A DNA stretch of 64,000 nt from Cryoendolithus antarcticus. Its lineage: Eukaryota; Ascomycota; Dothideomycetes; Cladosporiales; Cladosporiaceae. The translations under genes and the position numbers were made by a program. Below, piece by piece: positions 54,321-64,000 of this stretch. A model generated the notes under the pieces. It worked only from the letters and a program-made list of their open reading frames with translations. It was not told the origin of the DNA and did no database searches. The number at the start of each line of letters is the position of its first letter. Position 1 is the first letter of the stretch. The DNA lies in the NCBI GenBank assembly GCA_002077065.1, contig NAJO01000011.1:705001-769000 (forward strand), written 5' to 3'.

Positions 54321-57122
54321 ATGGAACTTTATCAACCAGATATGCCCTTCAACTCCGACGTTCACATCGATCACGCTGCAATGGACGCGCAATTGGAAGC
54401 CGGTCGATCGAAGTTCGAGGCACGCAATCAGTGGATGACGGACAACGTACTTCGCGATGCACGTATCGAAATCAAAAAGGCCAACGCCAGGTTTCTCAAG
54501 GGCTTTGGCGACAACGCGACGAGCGAGGTGTGGAACAAAACCGTCCAGCTTTGGTGGCATCGTTACGCGTCAACCGTATCGAAGACTTACGCGAAGGATC
54601 CACGGGGGTGAGGCTTTGTTGATCCCCTTCTCCTCGCTTGCGTTGTACTAATCGAACCACAGTGACACGAACAGTCCCCGGACTAGCGAGACGATTACAC
54701 TGGTTTTGGGTACATTTGCCGCCCAGCTACGCAGCCGAGATCGAAACCCTGCCGGAGAACACGAACCTGTCATGCTGAGCACTATACAGGCTGGTTTGTT
54801 GGCCTTGCTATCCAAGTTCACCATTGTCTACCCGGGCCGGATCCTTTCCGCCCTTGACAAAAGGCTGATCAAGGATCTATTCGCCCGTCTTGCTAAGACT
54901 GGCGTGGTCCGCGTGGAGCGAAGTCAACGACTCCGTAGCTCCTTACCGCTCTGCAGTGCTACTGTCCTCCTCCGCCGGTTCCTGCTGAACGCTCTACAAC
55001 GGGGCACACATTTCCCCCGACCGCCTCGTTCACGACCTTCTGGTGTTTACCCTACTCTGCACAACAGGCGCACGCGCAGGCGATCTAGCGTCTATATCTG
55101 GGGAAGCTGGGTTTGGGTCACGTTGCGTTCTTATTGAGGATGTCGTTCTTTGGGTAGCAGGGAATGCTCGCCACCCGGCTTGGGTGGACGTTCGGGGCCA
55201 GATAACTGTCAAGTGGTTCAAGGCGAATGCGTGAGTATTTGATCCGGTCGATTTCTGTCCTCACCAGTGCTGACTGACCCTACTGCAGGCTCCAGAACCG
55301 CCCAGCCCAGGTGCATAGGCTGGTTGCGCTGCATGAGGATCACGCTCTCCTCGACCCTTTGGGTTGGTTTCTTGTGCACTGCCGTCATCGCAACCTCATC
55401 TATAGCGATGGCTCCCTCCGATCAATTCTTGACAGGGCAGCAGCGCGCGGAGATCGACGCATCGTACTCGATCCATCCGCGGCTCGTCAGCCTCTCTTCC
55501 TTCAACTAAAGGGTGCCGACATCATGAAAGCTGGGGCAAAACTCAGGCCCGCTTCGAGCATTTCTATCGCTGAACGCATCACGAAGATGGGCTTCGTAGC
55601 TGGCGCACTTCAAAGCCTAGGCGGCCATGCGTTGAGACGAGGAATGGCCGAAGACCTGCTACAGCTGGGTGGTGAGTGGTCGACCGGTGCGTCGCATTCT
55701 ACATCGTTGGCCCTTGGACACAGCGATGCGAGTCAGCGCAAAGATCTCGCAAGCTACTACGCAGACAATGCTGTGACTGGGTTGCTCAACGCTGGAGCCT
55801 CGAAGCTCTCGGATCCAGCTGCTCTCCACTACGCTGACGGCCCAGTCAAGCGTACACCCATCGCTGCAGAAGCTCCTACAGTAGATGACGATGCAACGCG
55901 CCACTGGCTGACCAGTCGTGCAAAAACCGACTACCAAGAGCGCAATCCTGACTGGAGTGCGAACAGAATCGCGACTACCGCGAAGACTGAGGCTCTCCGC
56001 ATCATCAAAGAAGCTCATCTGGCTGGGATATCGCCTCGGGAGCAGCTTGGCCTCACTGAAGACCTGCAAGCAATTCCCAAGGCGGGAGTGAACCTCAGCA
56101 TGCCGGGGGTAGCGTCTGCCCCGGACGAAGCTAATACCCTCAGTGACGCCGACACGCTTGACTTCTTTGCGAGCAACAATATTGGGAGTGGAGTGGCACT
56201 TGCCGACACGACTGCCAAGGCGATACCCGAAAACGATACACTCTGCGAAGACGTCCTCACTCATGGTCTCGAGGGAACTGATCTGACACTGGTCCACCTT
56301 GCCGCCGCAGACGAATGGGACGAGAAAGATGCTGTGGTGATCGGCGGTCCATCGCACGAGACGATGTTCATGTCAACGTCTGAGCTTGTGGAGTTCTTCA
56401 CTGCCTACAATGTCGTCAGGAAGCCGCGCACCCAGCGAGCCGCTATTGACATTGCGCTCTACCGCCGTGCAGGCAGGAATCCACCCGAGTTCATGCTCTT
56501 CGAATGCCCCAAAGGTTGCGGCTTCTCCACCGACGACTTGTGGATCATGGAGACAATGCACGTCTGTAGGCGCCCCAAGATCAAGTACAAGGACTCAGGA
56601 CCACCCACCGCTGTCCTCACTGCGTCGACAGATTCGACCGGGTCGAAATTGATCTACGCAGCGAGTGACTCCGGATCTGCTCCGGACGCTGCGCATCCCT
56701 CACGCCAGTCCTTCGCTGCCTCAGCTCCGCCACCGTCATTCGTTCTGCAGCGCATGACGGATGGTCAAGGAGCACTCTCGGTCGGTCAGCCGATGCACCC
56801 ATCTTTCCCTTCGGTTGTGCCTGCAAAGCGCGCCCACGATCTCACCACCGCAGACGATAGTCAGATGCTGGCACAGGGCGGAACACATACTGGCAATGCG
56901 CAGCAGCCACGGAAATGTGTAGAGCTACCTAGGACGGCCAAGCGCCCAATGCCAGGATGCAAAGTCAAATCTTTCGTTGGGCAAAGAGAACTGCGCTTGC
57001 ATCTGCAGATACGCACACATGGATTTTCCAAGGAAGAAGCCACGAACAAAGCCGCGGCTGTGTGGAAGACTGCGACAAGTCCTGGCTGGTTGGCATTGCC
57101 AGAGAAGACTAGGCAGAATTAG
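54321..57122 (+). pseudogene. Tyrosine recombinase-like gene with a frameshift
   Basis: Three exons fit: 54321-54607, 54663-55230 and 55289-57122, with introns of 55 (gtgagg/cacag) and 58 bases (gtgagt/tgcag) in agreeing phases. Exon 1 encodes MELYQPDMPFNSD and a helical lead. Exon 2 has LSTIQAGLLALLSKFTIVYP, then loses frame near 54995-55005 (an extra base after AACGCT would explain it) and continues in the next frame with HDLLVFTLLCTTGARAGDL. Exon 3 has GGHALRRGMAEDL and LGHSDASQRKDLASYY. The spaced Arg, His-x-x-Arg, His and Tyr fit the tyrosine-recombinase catalytic set. The tail has Cys/His groups (CPKGCGFS...MHVC and a final CKVKS...HLQIRTH) that may bind zinc. Without the frameshift it would be ~890 aa. 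Confidence 0.7.
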
Positions 57123-58260
57123 TCCCGGCGCGCTGACGTTGGTTGAGCAGATCGGGTAAGACTGGATCTGGCGGGCTGATGTTGCCGGAGGAGGCTGGGC
57201 AAGACTATATCCCGCGACAGAGAAGGACTGACATGAGATTATGCTGAACATTTCGGGAGAATGAGGTCGGATGGAACTTTGCTGGTAATGTGGTGGATCA
57301 GAGCGCAGCATCCTGCTGAGTACTCGATCAACTCTGCAATGGCAGTGTGGCAATCGTATGGGGCATGTTTAGGTCACACGGACAGCTGCACAAGACACCA
57401 ACGTAAGCAGAGATCAGCCCGAGCAGTTGAGAAGTCCATCGGGTTGTAGAGATGGGTGGCATGTAGTTTAGATTAGCAAGTGACCGGGTCGATCTGAGTC
57501 TCTTCCATGGCGTACTACATTTGTGACCATGATACAGCAGTCTTCTTACTCCACGTATATTGCGAGTTTCGAGAGACTCGTCACCATCGCGTGTCAATCA
57601 CCTGACTGTGCAGGGCCCACAGCTCAGCTTCTGTGGTGTTCTACTCTGCTGACGAGACATGGACAGCCGGGCTTTTGCCGGATGAAGAAAACGTATCTGA
57701 CCGCTTCGCCGGCACTCACCCTCCCAATAAGCATTATTGCCAAGGATTGCTTGGGGGAAGACCCAAAGGTGAGCACATCCTCTTGTGACCTGACACTGCC
57801 CTACAGCGCATCTCGGCTCGTTACTCGGCGATCTGATAAGCAGCGCGGAACGCTATCACGCAGGGGCTTTGACTTTGCTGCGTGTCATGGCCCATGAAGA
57901 GAAATAGCAGCATGAAGATGCCCCTACGCGTACCGCGTAATGATGGTCCGGTCCGCGAACTTGCACAGCCCCACGTCTCGCATCTCGACCGCCGCTGCCA
58001 CAACATCAGACGCGGCCATTCCCACCGTCGGAGGATCACGACATGTCATCCGTCCGGCAGCGACAAGACCGGACGAACTCTGTAGACCCGAGATATACTA
58101 ACAATGCCGTCGCATAATAGACACGCGACCACCCCCCCTCGACATCGTCTAGGGTCAATATCAACATTCTCTTCGCCCTGCATACACTGGGCGATCGCAC
58201 ACAAGCTCACGTAGCACGGTCAATGCGCCCGTCGATTCCCTCTGTATTGCTGCCTCCAGC
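57123..58260. other. Intergenic right of the element, PalF promoter side
   Basis: About 1.1 kb. The first ~100 bases contain a diverged repeat of the recombinase gene's own 3' end. The right 20-base repeat is at 57663. The rest shows no supported gene and should hold the PalF promoter; one gccaag hexamer (PacC-type core) occurs at 57739-57744. Confidence 0.45.
57663..57682 (+). repeat. 20-base direct repeat, right copy
   Basis: Identical to 53081-53100, same orientation, 4,582 bases apart. See the left copy. Confidence 0.75.
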
Positions 58261-60689
58261 ATGCCAGCGGTATCTGAGCGCGCTCCGTCCACCCTTTCGG
58301 CGCTTCCTGGTCGCCGCATCCTGAATCGCATCACTTCGCCCTTCAGCAACAAAGCGCGGGCGATTGCTGAATTTACTATTGAGCCCAAGCATCCGCATAA
58401 ACAGTACTTGCCGGGCGATCTTGTGGAGGGCAGCGTGTGCTTGCGCGTTGGCCGCCCAGTACGCGTCACTCATATCGTAGTGGCATTGAGGGGCTACGCG
58501 CAGGTGTACAAGAATCCTGGGTCACCTGGGGAGGCTCACCACGGGAACACAGCGTCTACAGGCACAACGGGTGGCAAGAAGTCCGGCGAGTACTTTGGCA
58601 ATGGGTTCGCGACCTTATTCGAAGATGAGATCGTGCTGTGCGGAGATGGGAGGCTTGCAGAGGGGACATATCAGTTTGACTATGAGTTGGAGTTCCCTGA
58701 TTCGGATCTGCCCAGCAGTATCGATGTGAGCCTTTCATCTGCTATTGATCGCGTGCGAGGCTGTACTGACGACAGCTTAAGTTCGAACGGGGTACAATTT
58801 CGTACATGGTCCATGCCACCATGACCCGGCCTACGACCATCTCACCTACACTCAGCTGTGAGCGCAAGATCTACTTCATGGAACGCATAGATATCTCGCC
58901 ACTTTACCCGCCGAAACCGCGCACAATCACACTCGAAGCAATATCGCGTAGATCACGAGCTAAGCACCAGGCCAAGAAGCTTGTTGACCAGGCTGATCCG
59001 CGCACCCGGAAGACTGACTCTGGCTCTCAGAGTGATCCACTGCCGGACGGTCAGTCCCTGGCACCAAGCACACGACCTGAGAGTGCGTCTGCACGCAGTC
59101 CATCGCTGAGCGATATAAGCCTTGACAGTGAAAGCAGTGGGTTCAGAAGGGTGTCACAGGCAGAGTCAAATCCTGCCTCTCCTACTGCTAGCTCACACCA
59201 CCAAGCCACCCAAAGCAAGACCTCGCTCGGCTCAGGCAAGACGATCACGGCCGAGATCGAGTCTTGCGTTGGCGGGTGTCTACGAGGCGACAGCATACCA
59301 GTGAAGGTCACTATCAACCATACAAAGCACATCAAGAGCATGAATGGAATCATTGTGACACTATATCGATTAGCACGGGTAGACATGCATCCGGTCATTC
59401 CACTGGGTCCGACCGAGAAAGGCGGCAAACCCAAATATGAAGACTACTACCCACGATCCATGACAGGTCTTGGTGGACTGTCTTTGTCTGGAGCTGGCTC
59501 CAGTCATACTTTCCGCAAAGACCTGGCACAGACTGTGCAGCCATTGCTGGTGAATCCAGGCACACTGACGTCCGAAACGACGGTGAAGGTACGCGTACCC
59601 GATGACGCCTTCCCCACCATATCGACTGTACCTGGTGCCATGATCGGCTTCAAGTACTACGTGGAAGTGATCGTGGACATCCAAGGCAAGCTCAGCACTC
59701 TGGGTAGTGCGATAGCCAACTTGGGTGGGCTTACTAGCGCCACGATGACTGGCGCAGACGAATACGATGGTGAGCGGAATGGGCTTGCTCCCTTCGGCTC
59801 TAATCTTCTCGATACGACACCCATCAGACGGGATAAGTCGGTCATCTCATGCTCGTTCGAGGTTGTCATCGGCACACAGGATAGTGAGCGTCGCAAGGGC
59901 AAGCGAAAAGTCGATGCCCTGTCAACTGTCAACGACACGGAGATTTCTTCGGACACAATCAAGCCTCCCGACGCTCTGCGCACTCCGACGACGCGCGAGC
60001 AATCTGACATCGGAGACGTAACCCCTCAGCCTTACTGGCATGACCATCAACCGCATGACTGGGGTAATGGTGGACAGCAGGGAGTCTATGACTACGCTTA
60101 CTACCAAGAGGGTGCATACGACGAAGTGCCTGAGGTACCTATGCCTCACGTCCCCGACGAGTCGCAAATAAGCGAAAAGGAACGACTGTGTCTAGCTGAG
60201 CAGCGATTACTGCCCAGCCAGCCACCGGGCATGGATGACAGCCAGGCTGGAGCTGGTGCCTTAGACGAGGGCACAGCTCCCTACCTGCCTGCAGCGATGA
60301 ACGGGCATGGCTACGACTATCCGTCACCCACAGAGGCTGGATCATCGACAAATCGAATTCATGGAGTTGCAGCTGGCCCGTCAAGTCCACACGGCGATGC
60401 ATCTGCGGCAGATCCAGCGCCTGCGTACATTGCGCCTCCACCGAACATACTACCTCCGCCAGTCGGCGACGATAAGCAAGAGCTGCAACGTCGCCAGCTA
60501 GAAGCCGAGGCCTCTGCACCACCTGCCGGCGCAGGAGGGGTAGCTTCGGAGTCTTCGCACGTCCACGAGGCAGGAACATCCATAGCACAGCCCGTTCACG
60601 AAGTCGTAGATTTGCCTACCAACGAGCACGTGCTTGACAGCCACGCAGATGTGGATGGGCATATAGATCTGCCGAAGTATGAGCGATAG
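58261..60689 (+). CDS. palF: pH-signalling arrestin-like protein PalF/Rim8
   Basis: Two exons: 58261-58725 and 58782-60689, with a 56-base intron (gtgagc to cttaag) in phase 0, giving 790 aa. The N-terminal arrestin domain starts ~residue 35 (AEFTIEPKHPHKQYLPGDLV, VRVTHIVVALRGYAQVYKN) and crosses the junction (SIDFERGTISYMVHATM). The C-terminal arrestin domain (~305-515) opens KTITAEIESCVGGCLRGDSI. The last ~270 residues are disordered, Pro/Glu/Ala-rich. PalF/Rim8 binds the pH sensor PalH, is ubiquitinated at alkaline pH and recruits ESCRT to start PacC processing. The frame starting 58806 is only the second exon. Confidence 0.92.
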
Positions 60690-62224
60690 CATCGCATGTG
60701 GCGTTTGGAGCAGCGTCGGGAGACTGGCTCATAGGTCCTGAAGTTTCACAGGACTGCCATAGAGGCGATGGCATGAATGTCGTCACCATGAATCCTAGAG
60801 TTTACAGTCTGCAGTGTACATAGCAGCCACCTGTTCCTCCACATACGAGGCAACAAAATGCCGATGTCGTGAAACCTACGAGAAACCTACATATGCCCGT
60901 TGACCCAGACTTCCGGAGCGTACTGACCGCAACAACGCCTTTTTAAGTCTCTGCGGAGATCAAGCCCGTCCAGTGCATGATGATAGGAGCGCTCTCATTC
61001 CGCTACCCCATGAGGTGTGGCGGTGAGCAGAGCGTTGCTGCGTACGGTCGCTACTGCTGCGCCAGCGGAGGCAATGCGCGACATGACAAAGTCAAAACGC
61101 CGTTCGTACCGGAGACTGTAGCTAGAACGCGGTCTGTTATTGCTTGAGTCGTGTGATCGCGGAATAGAGATGTCGCAGAGTCAGTGTCGCGTGAACAACG
61201 AGCAAACGAAGCTTCATCGATCCTTCGAGCATGTCGCGCCTCCGTCTGCGCCGCGTGTTCATACGAGATAGGCATTCTAAGGTGCGGATATAGAACAAGA
61301 CTGATCAACGCGATCCGTTCACAGATATCTAAATGCTACCGTTGCAAGCGGCGAAAGGTAGATGGAGAAAGATGACGCTTTACCGGGCCGCTGTCGTTCT
61401 CGAATCTCGATGCGTGTGCTGACTGTCGTGCGCGCTAGGAAGGTCCAGAAGGTTGGCTTGGTCAGAGGGTATGTAGGGATGTGCGCGTGGGGCTTGTGGC
61501 CGTGCAATTGCCGCCTGTGGTTCGATCTTTATGTTCCTCGCCGTAAATCCATAGGCGCCGAGCCTCAGGCTATGATGATGACAGGTCAAGGTTCACGACA
61601 CGTTTATTACTGTATTTCCCTCCATGCCTCGCGGCAGAGAGGGTAAGGTCCACTTCCCGACGCCCAATTAGACTCGTACCAGCGGCAAGCGCGCGGAGAG
61701 GCCCGTCAGCCTAGAAAGTCCAGATCGCGGTCTTCTGAATCCTGCAGGGCTTCGGGTATCCACTTTGACTTCGGGCGGGTTTCTGAACATCCGTTTTCCA
61801 AGACTCGCCCGGGCTTCTCTTGCCGAACCCGCGTGGCCTACTGTGTGATATTGCTCCAAGAGACTCATGCTGGCGGAGGCAGTTATCGGGCTGATCTAGA
61901 CAACGTGAGACCCAGCACTAGTGATATCAAAGTCGTCGACTCGGAAATCGGGGCGGACAAGGCAGCAAGTGGGCGCGGTTTGTCGTTGGAAGCCAGATTC
62001 CAATAAGGAAAGACCGCTCGAGGGCCTGCAGAACACGATCTCGTGCAGTGTGATGGAATTCTTGTGGTACTCCCGGCCGTAAAACGAGAGTGGTGCGTTC
62101 TCTTGGTCTTACCTGCCCTCCCCTATAATCCTCTGGGCTGGACGATTTAGGCAGGACGAGGTGACACCGCCACTCTGTCAGTCCCAGACACTGGCCATCT
62201 CGGACTGCGCAAGCTTTCCTCACC
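60690..62224. other. Intergenic, nothing recognised
   Basis: About 1.5 kb between PalF and the histidine kinase. Only short frames in all phases; no domain, tRNA or repeat recognised. It may include a long kinase promoter or leader. Confidence 0.5.
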
Positions 62225-64000
62225 ATGGAACGCCGGAGCATCTGCTTCCCGCAGCCAGGAACAAAAACGATCCTCGAGAAAGGCAGCGATGGCTTTGCAG
62301 ATGCACTTCAGCGGATGTACACGACTGCCGAGAATGACGCCCTCGAATCGCTCGTGGATCTGAAGGCTACACTGAAGAGCCTATCTGCAGAGGACTTCTG
62401 GTCAACGGCCACAGAAGGTATCTCCAAGCTCTTAGACGCTGAGATCACCTTCGTCATGAAGCGGATGCTGGTAAATGACCACGACTGTGCTGTTGAGATG
62501 CCGCCTCTTGGCGAGACTGGATCATGTCTCATGGCTGCTGCGTTGCATTACTGCACCCTAGATGGCTCCAAGAACACAGTCAAGGAAACGAAGTTCCATG
62601 CCTACGGCTGTCCTTGCGCTTACATGCGTCACGACAAGGTCTTCCTAATACCAGAGGATCTCAACGACTTCATCACGAACAACCCGAACGACATGCCATT
62701 TCCAGCAGAGGCTTATATTGCAGTACCGCTCTTCATCGACGGCAAGTGTGTCGGCCATTGCGGTGCGATGTGGTCGAAGCCAGGTGTCGAACGCAAACAG
62801 CTATCTTGGGCTTTCGTCGAGATGCTGCTCCACTCGCTTGAAGACATGATGGTGCAGCGTCTGATTGAGGGTGCAAACTTCATCAAACAGGTCCCGCCAC
62901 CCGCAGAGAAGCCACGTGTAATTCCTCATGAGGTTGTCACAGCTGCACAATCACTCCGGCCGTATGCTGGAAGTCTGTCACACGAACTCCGCACGCCTAT
63001 GCAGGGCGTAGTGGGTATGTTGGACGTCATGTATGCGACTGTCCACGAAGCTGTGGCAACATCGTCAGATCCACACTTGCGGAAGATCTTCCAGAATCTC
63101 ATAGAGAACATCGAGGTGGTGCAAGACAGTTCTCGGAGAGCTGTCGAAGCGGCAGACAATGTTGTGCACGCCTATGACATGGACATGAGTGTGCCAGACG
63201 CGCCCATCAATCTGCCCAACGATGACTCTTTAGATGGTGCCTCCCCGTTCTCACTACCGGCTACGGAGAGGCGGCCAGAGATCTTGGTAGTTGGCAGCAA
63301 TCTCCCCCTTGCTCGACCCAATAAGAGGAGGAGAGAAGAGTCTCGACACACAAGCAACGCAAGCCGGGCGAAAGTCCCTCGGATCGAAGAAACTGATGCA
63401 GCCTGGTGTCAGGAACTAATGGAGGATGGTGTCTACGACTCGGATGTGTCACCCACACATACAAATGGTCACCATGCCGAAGCTGCACTTGCTGCCACTA
63501 TGCAGAACTCCAAGTTCCCGCCTCTAGCACAGCCTCCAGTCAGTAGATCTATCGCACCTGGGATGCGGCACACGAATATCCGCGAGGTACTGCGCTATGT
63601 GATCACGGATGGTCTCAAAGTCGGTGGCCGACCGGACTCGGCAACAGCATCCGAGACCATGCATGGCGAGTCAATCGAGGTTCGCACCCGAGGCTCTGAT
63701 GGGACTGCTAGCCGTAAAGTCATTGAGTGGAGCGTAGATCCTCATCTGCCAGAAACCATCTTCATGGACGAGAAGGATCTTACCAAGCTCGTGTCTTGTG
63801 TGTTTCTGAATGCGCACAAGTTCACCGATCACAATGACGGCCTAATTGGAGTACATGCCAAGATGAGCTCCCGAGGGCGGTACATGTCGATAAGGGTTTC
63901 GGACAACGGACCTGGCATACCTGCAGCATTCTTACCCAAACTGTTCAAGCCATTCACGCAAGAAAACGGTTCGCTGACACGACAAAGCGATGGACTGGGC
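62225..64000 (+). CDS. Sensor histidine kinase, GAF type, truncated by window end
   Basis: Open from ATG 62225 to the window edge, 592 codons. No membrane span or signal, so it is soluble. A GAF-like region covers ~55-210 (TEGISKLLDAEITFVMK, then PAEAYIAVPLFIDGKCVGHC). The phospho-acceptor H-box SLSHELRTPMQG has His253. A long Ser/Arg-rich insertion (~330-430, with the nuclear-type NKRRREE) separates it from the ATPase domain: N-box FMDEKDLTKLVSCVFLNAHK, G1 SDNGPGIP, F-box LFKPFTQE and the start of G2 at the very end. A receiver domain should follow if it is a hybrid kinase like most fungal ones. The signal it senses is unknown. Confidence 0.9.
   Translation, partial: MERRSICFPQPGTKTILEKGSDGFADALQRMYTTAENDALESLVDLKATLKSLSAEDFWSTATEGISKLLDAEITFVMKRMLVNDHDCAVEMPPLGETGSCLMAAALHYCTLDGSKNTVKETKFHAYGCPCAYMRHDKVFLIPEDLNDFITNNPNDMPFPAEAYIAVPLFIDGKCVGHCGAMWSKPGVERKQLSWAFVEMLLHSLEDMMVQRLIEGANFIKQVPPPAEKPRVIPHEVVTAAQSLRPYAGSLSHELRTPMQGVVGMLDVMYATVHEAVATSSDPHLRKIFQNLIENIEVVQDSSRRAVEAADNVVHAYDMDMSVPDAPINLPNDDSLDGASPFSLPATERRPEILVVGSNLPLARPNKRRREESRHTSNASRAKVPRIEETDAAWCQELMEDGVYDSDVSPTHTNGHHAEAALAATMQNSKFPPLAQPPVSRSIAPGMRHTNIREVLRYVITDGLKVGGRPDSATASETMHGESIEVRTRGSDGTASRKVIEWSVDPHLPETIFMDEKDLTKLVSCVFLNAHKFTDHNDGLIGVHAKMSSRGRYMSIRVSDNGPGIPAAFLPKLFKPFTQENGSLTRQSDGLG

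Larger units (their letters stand above)
53081..57682 (+). mobile_element. Degenerate tyrosine-recombinase element (Crypton-like), limits tentative
   Basis: The block holds a recombinase-type gene (54321-57122), short iterated repeats on its left, and one copy of a 20-base direct repeat at each edge. Cryptons and other fungal tyrosine-recombinase elements lack terminal inverted repeats, so termini cannot be read by eye. The outer limits given simply use the 20-base repeats and could be wrong. A Starship captain fragment is an alternative, but no cargo is evident. Confidence 0.5.

Noticed and set aside
54321..57122. Retrotransposon integrase or reverse transcriptase
   Set aside because: No reverse-transcriptase, RNase H or DDE motifs; the residue pattern is that of a tyrosine recombinase.
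57739..57744. gccaag, a PacC-type core upstream of PalF
   Set aside because: A single six-base match in over 1 kb is expected by chance; not evidence of pH control.

Overview
The window looks like nuclear DNA of a filamentous ascomycete (Pezizomycotina; I lean to Dothideomycetes, but that is inference). The evidence is short GT-AG introns of about 48-76 bases, frequent ctaac/ctgac-type branch sites, compact genes on both strands, and fungal families: PalF/Rim8 arrestin, Csx2-type ArfGAP, Pxr1, Ilm1, Pex10, an RRM+YTH protein, DUF3602 and a HET-domain gene. Many genes only become readable after splicing, so exon limits are given per gene from splice signals and reading-frame phase. None has been checked against transcripts.

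Layout. 0.4-6.1 kb: PEX10, an M1 aminopeptidase and a thioesterase-fold protein. 6.7-8.9 kb: a decayed HET-domain gene. 9.2-12.5 kb: a conserved protein of unknown function, a gene-poor stretch and a DUF3602 protein. 13-17.3 kb: a mitochondrial MCUR1/FMP32-type protein, a four-span membrane protein, an alpha/beta hydrolase and ATP11. 17.6-24.9 kb: a peroxisomal acyl-CoA synthetase, then three coiled-coil genes in a row, two of which look broken. 25-43 kb: mostly housekeeping (membrane dipeptidase, BAR-PH-ArfGAP, ILM1, a tandem pair of C2H2 zinc-finger paralogues, PRP28, PDX3, a secreted PQQ-type propeller, RPT4, enolase). 44.9-50.4 kb: RRM+YTH protein, a small coiled-coil protein, PXR1 and a SAM+HMG-box protein. 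50.4-58.2 kb: a gene-poor accessory block with a degenerate tyrosine-recombinase element and several repeat families. 58.3-64 kb: PalF/RIM8 and a GAF-type sensor histidine kinase cut by the window end.

Connections. PEX10 (matrix-protein import) and the AKL-ending acyl-CoA synthetase both serve the peroxisome. ATP11, FMP32-type and ILM1 have mitochondrial links. PRP28, PXR1 and the YTH protein act on RNA. No biosynthetic cluster is evident. The least ordinary material is the tyrosine-recombinase element at about 53-57.7 kb with iterated short repeats and a 20-base direct repeat on each side, the HET relic, the diverging zinc-finger pair, and the row of coiled-coil genes.
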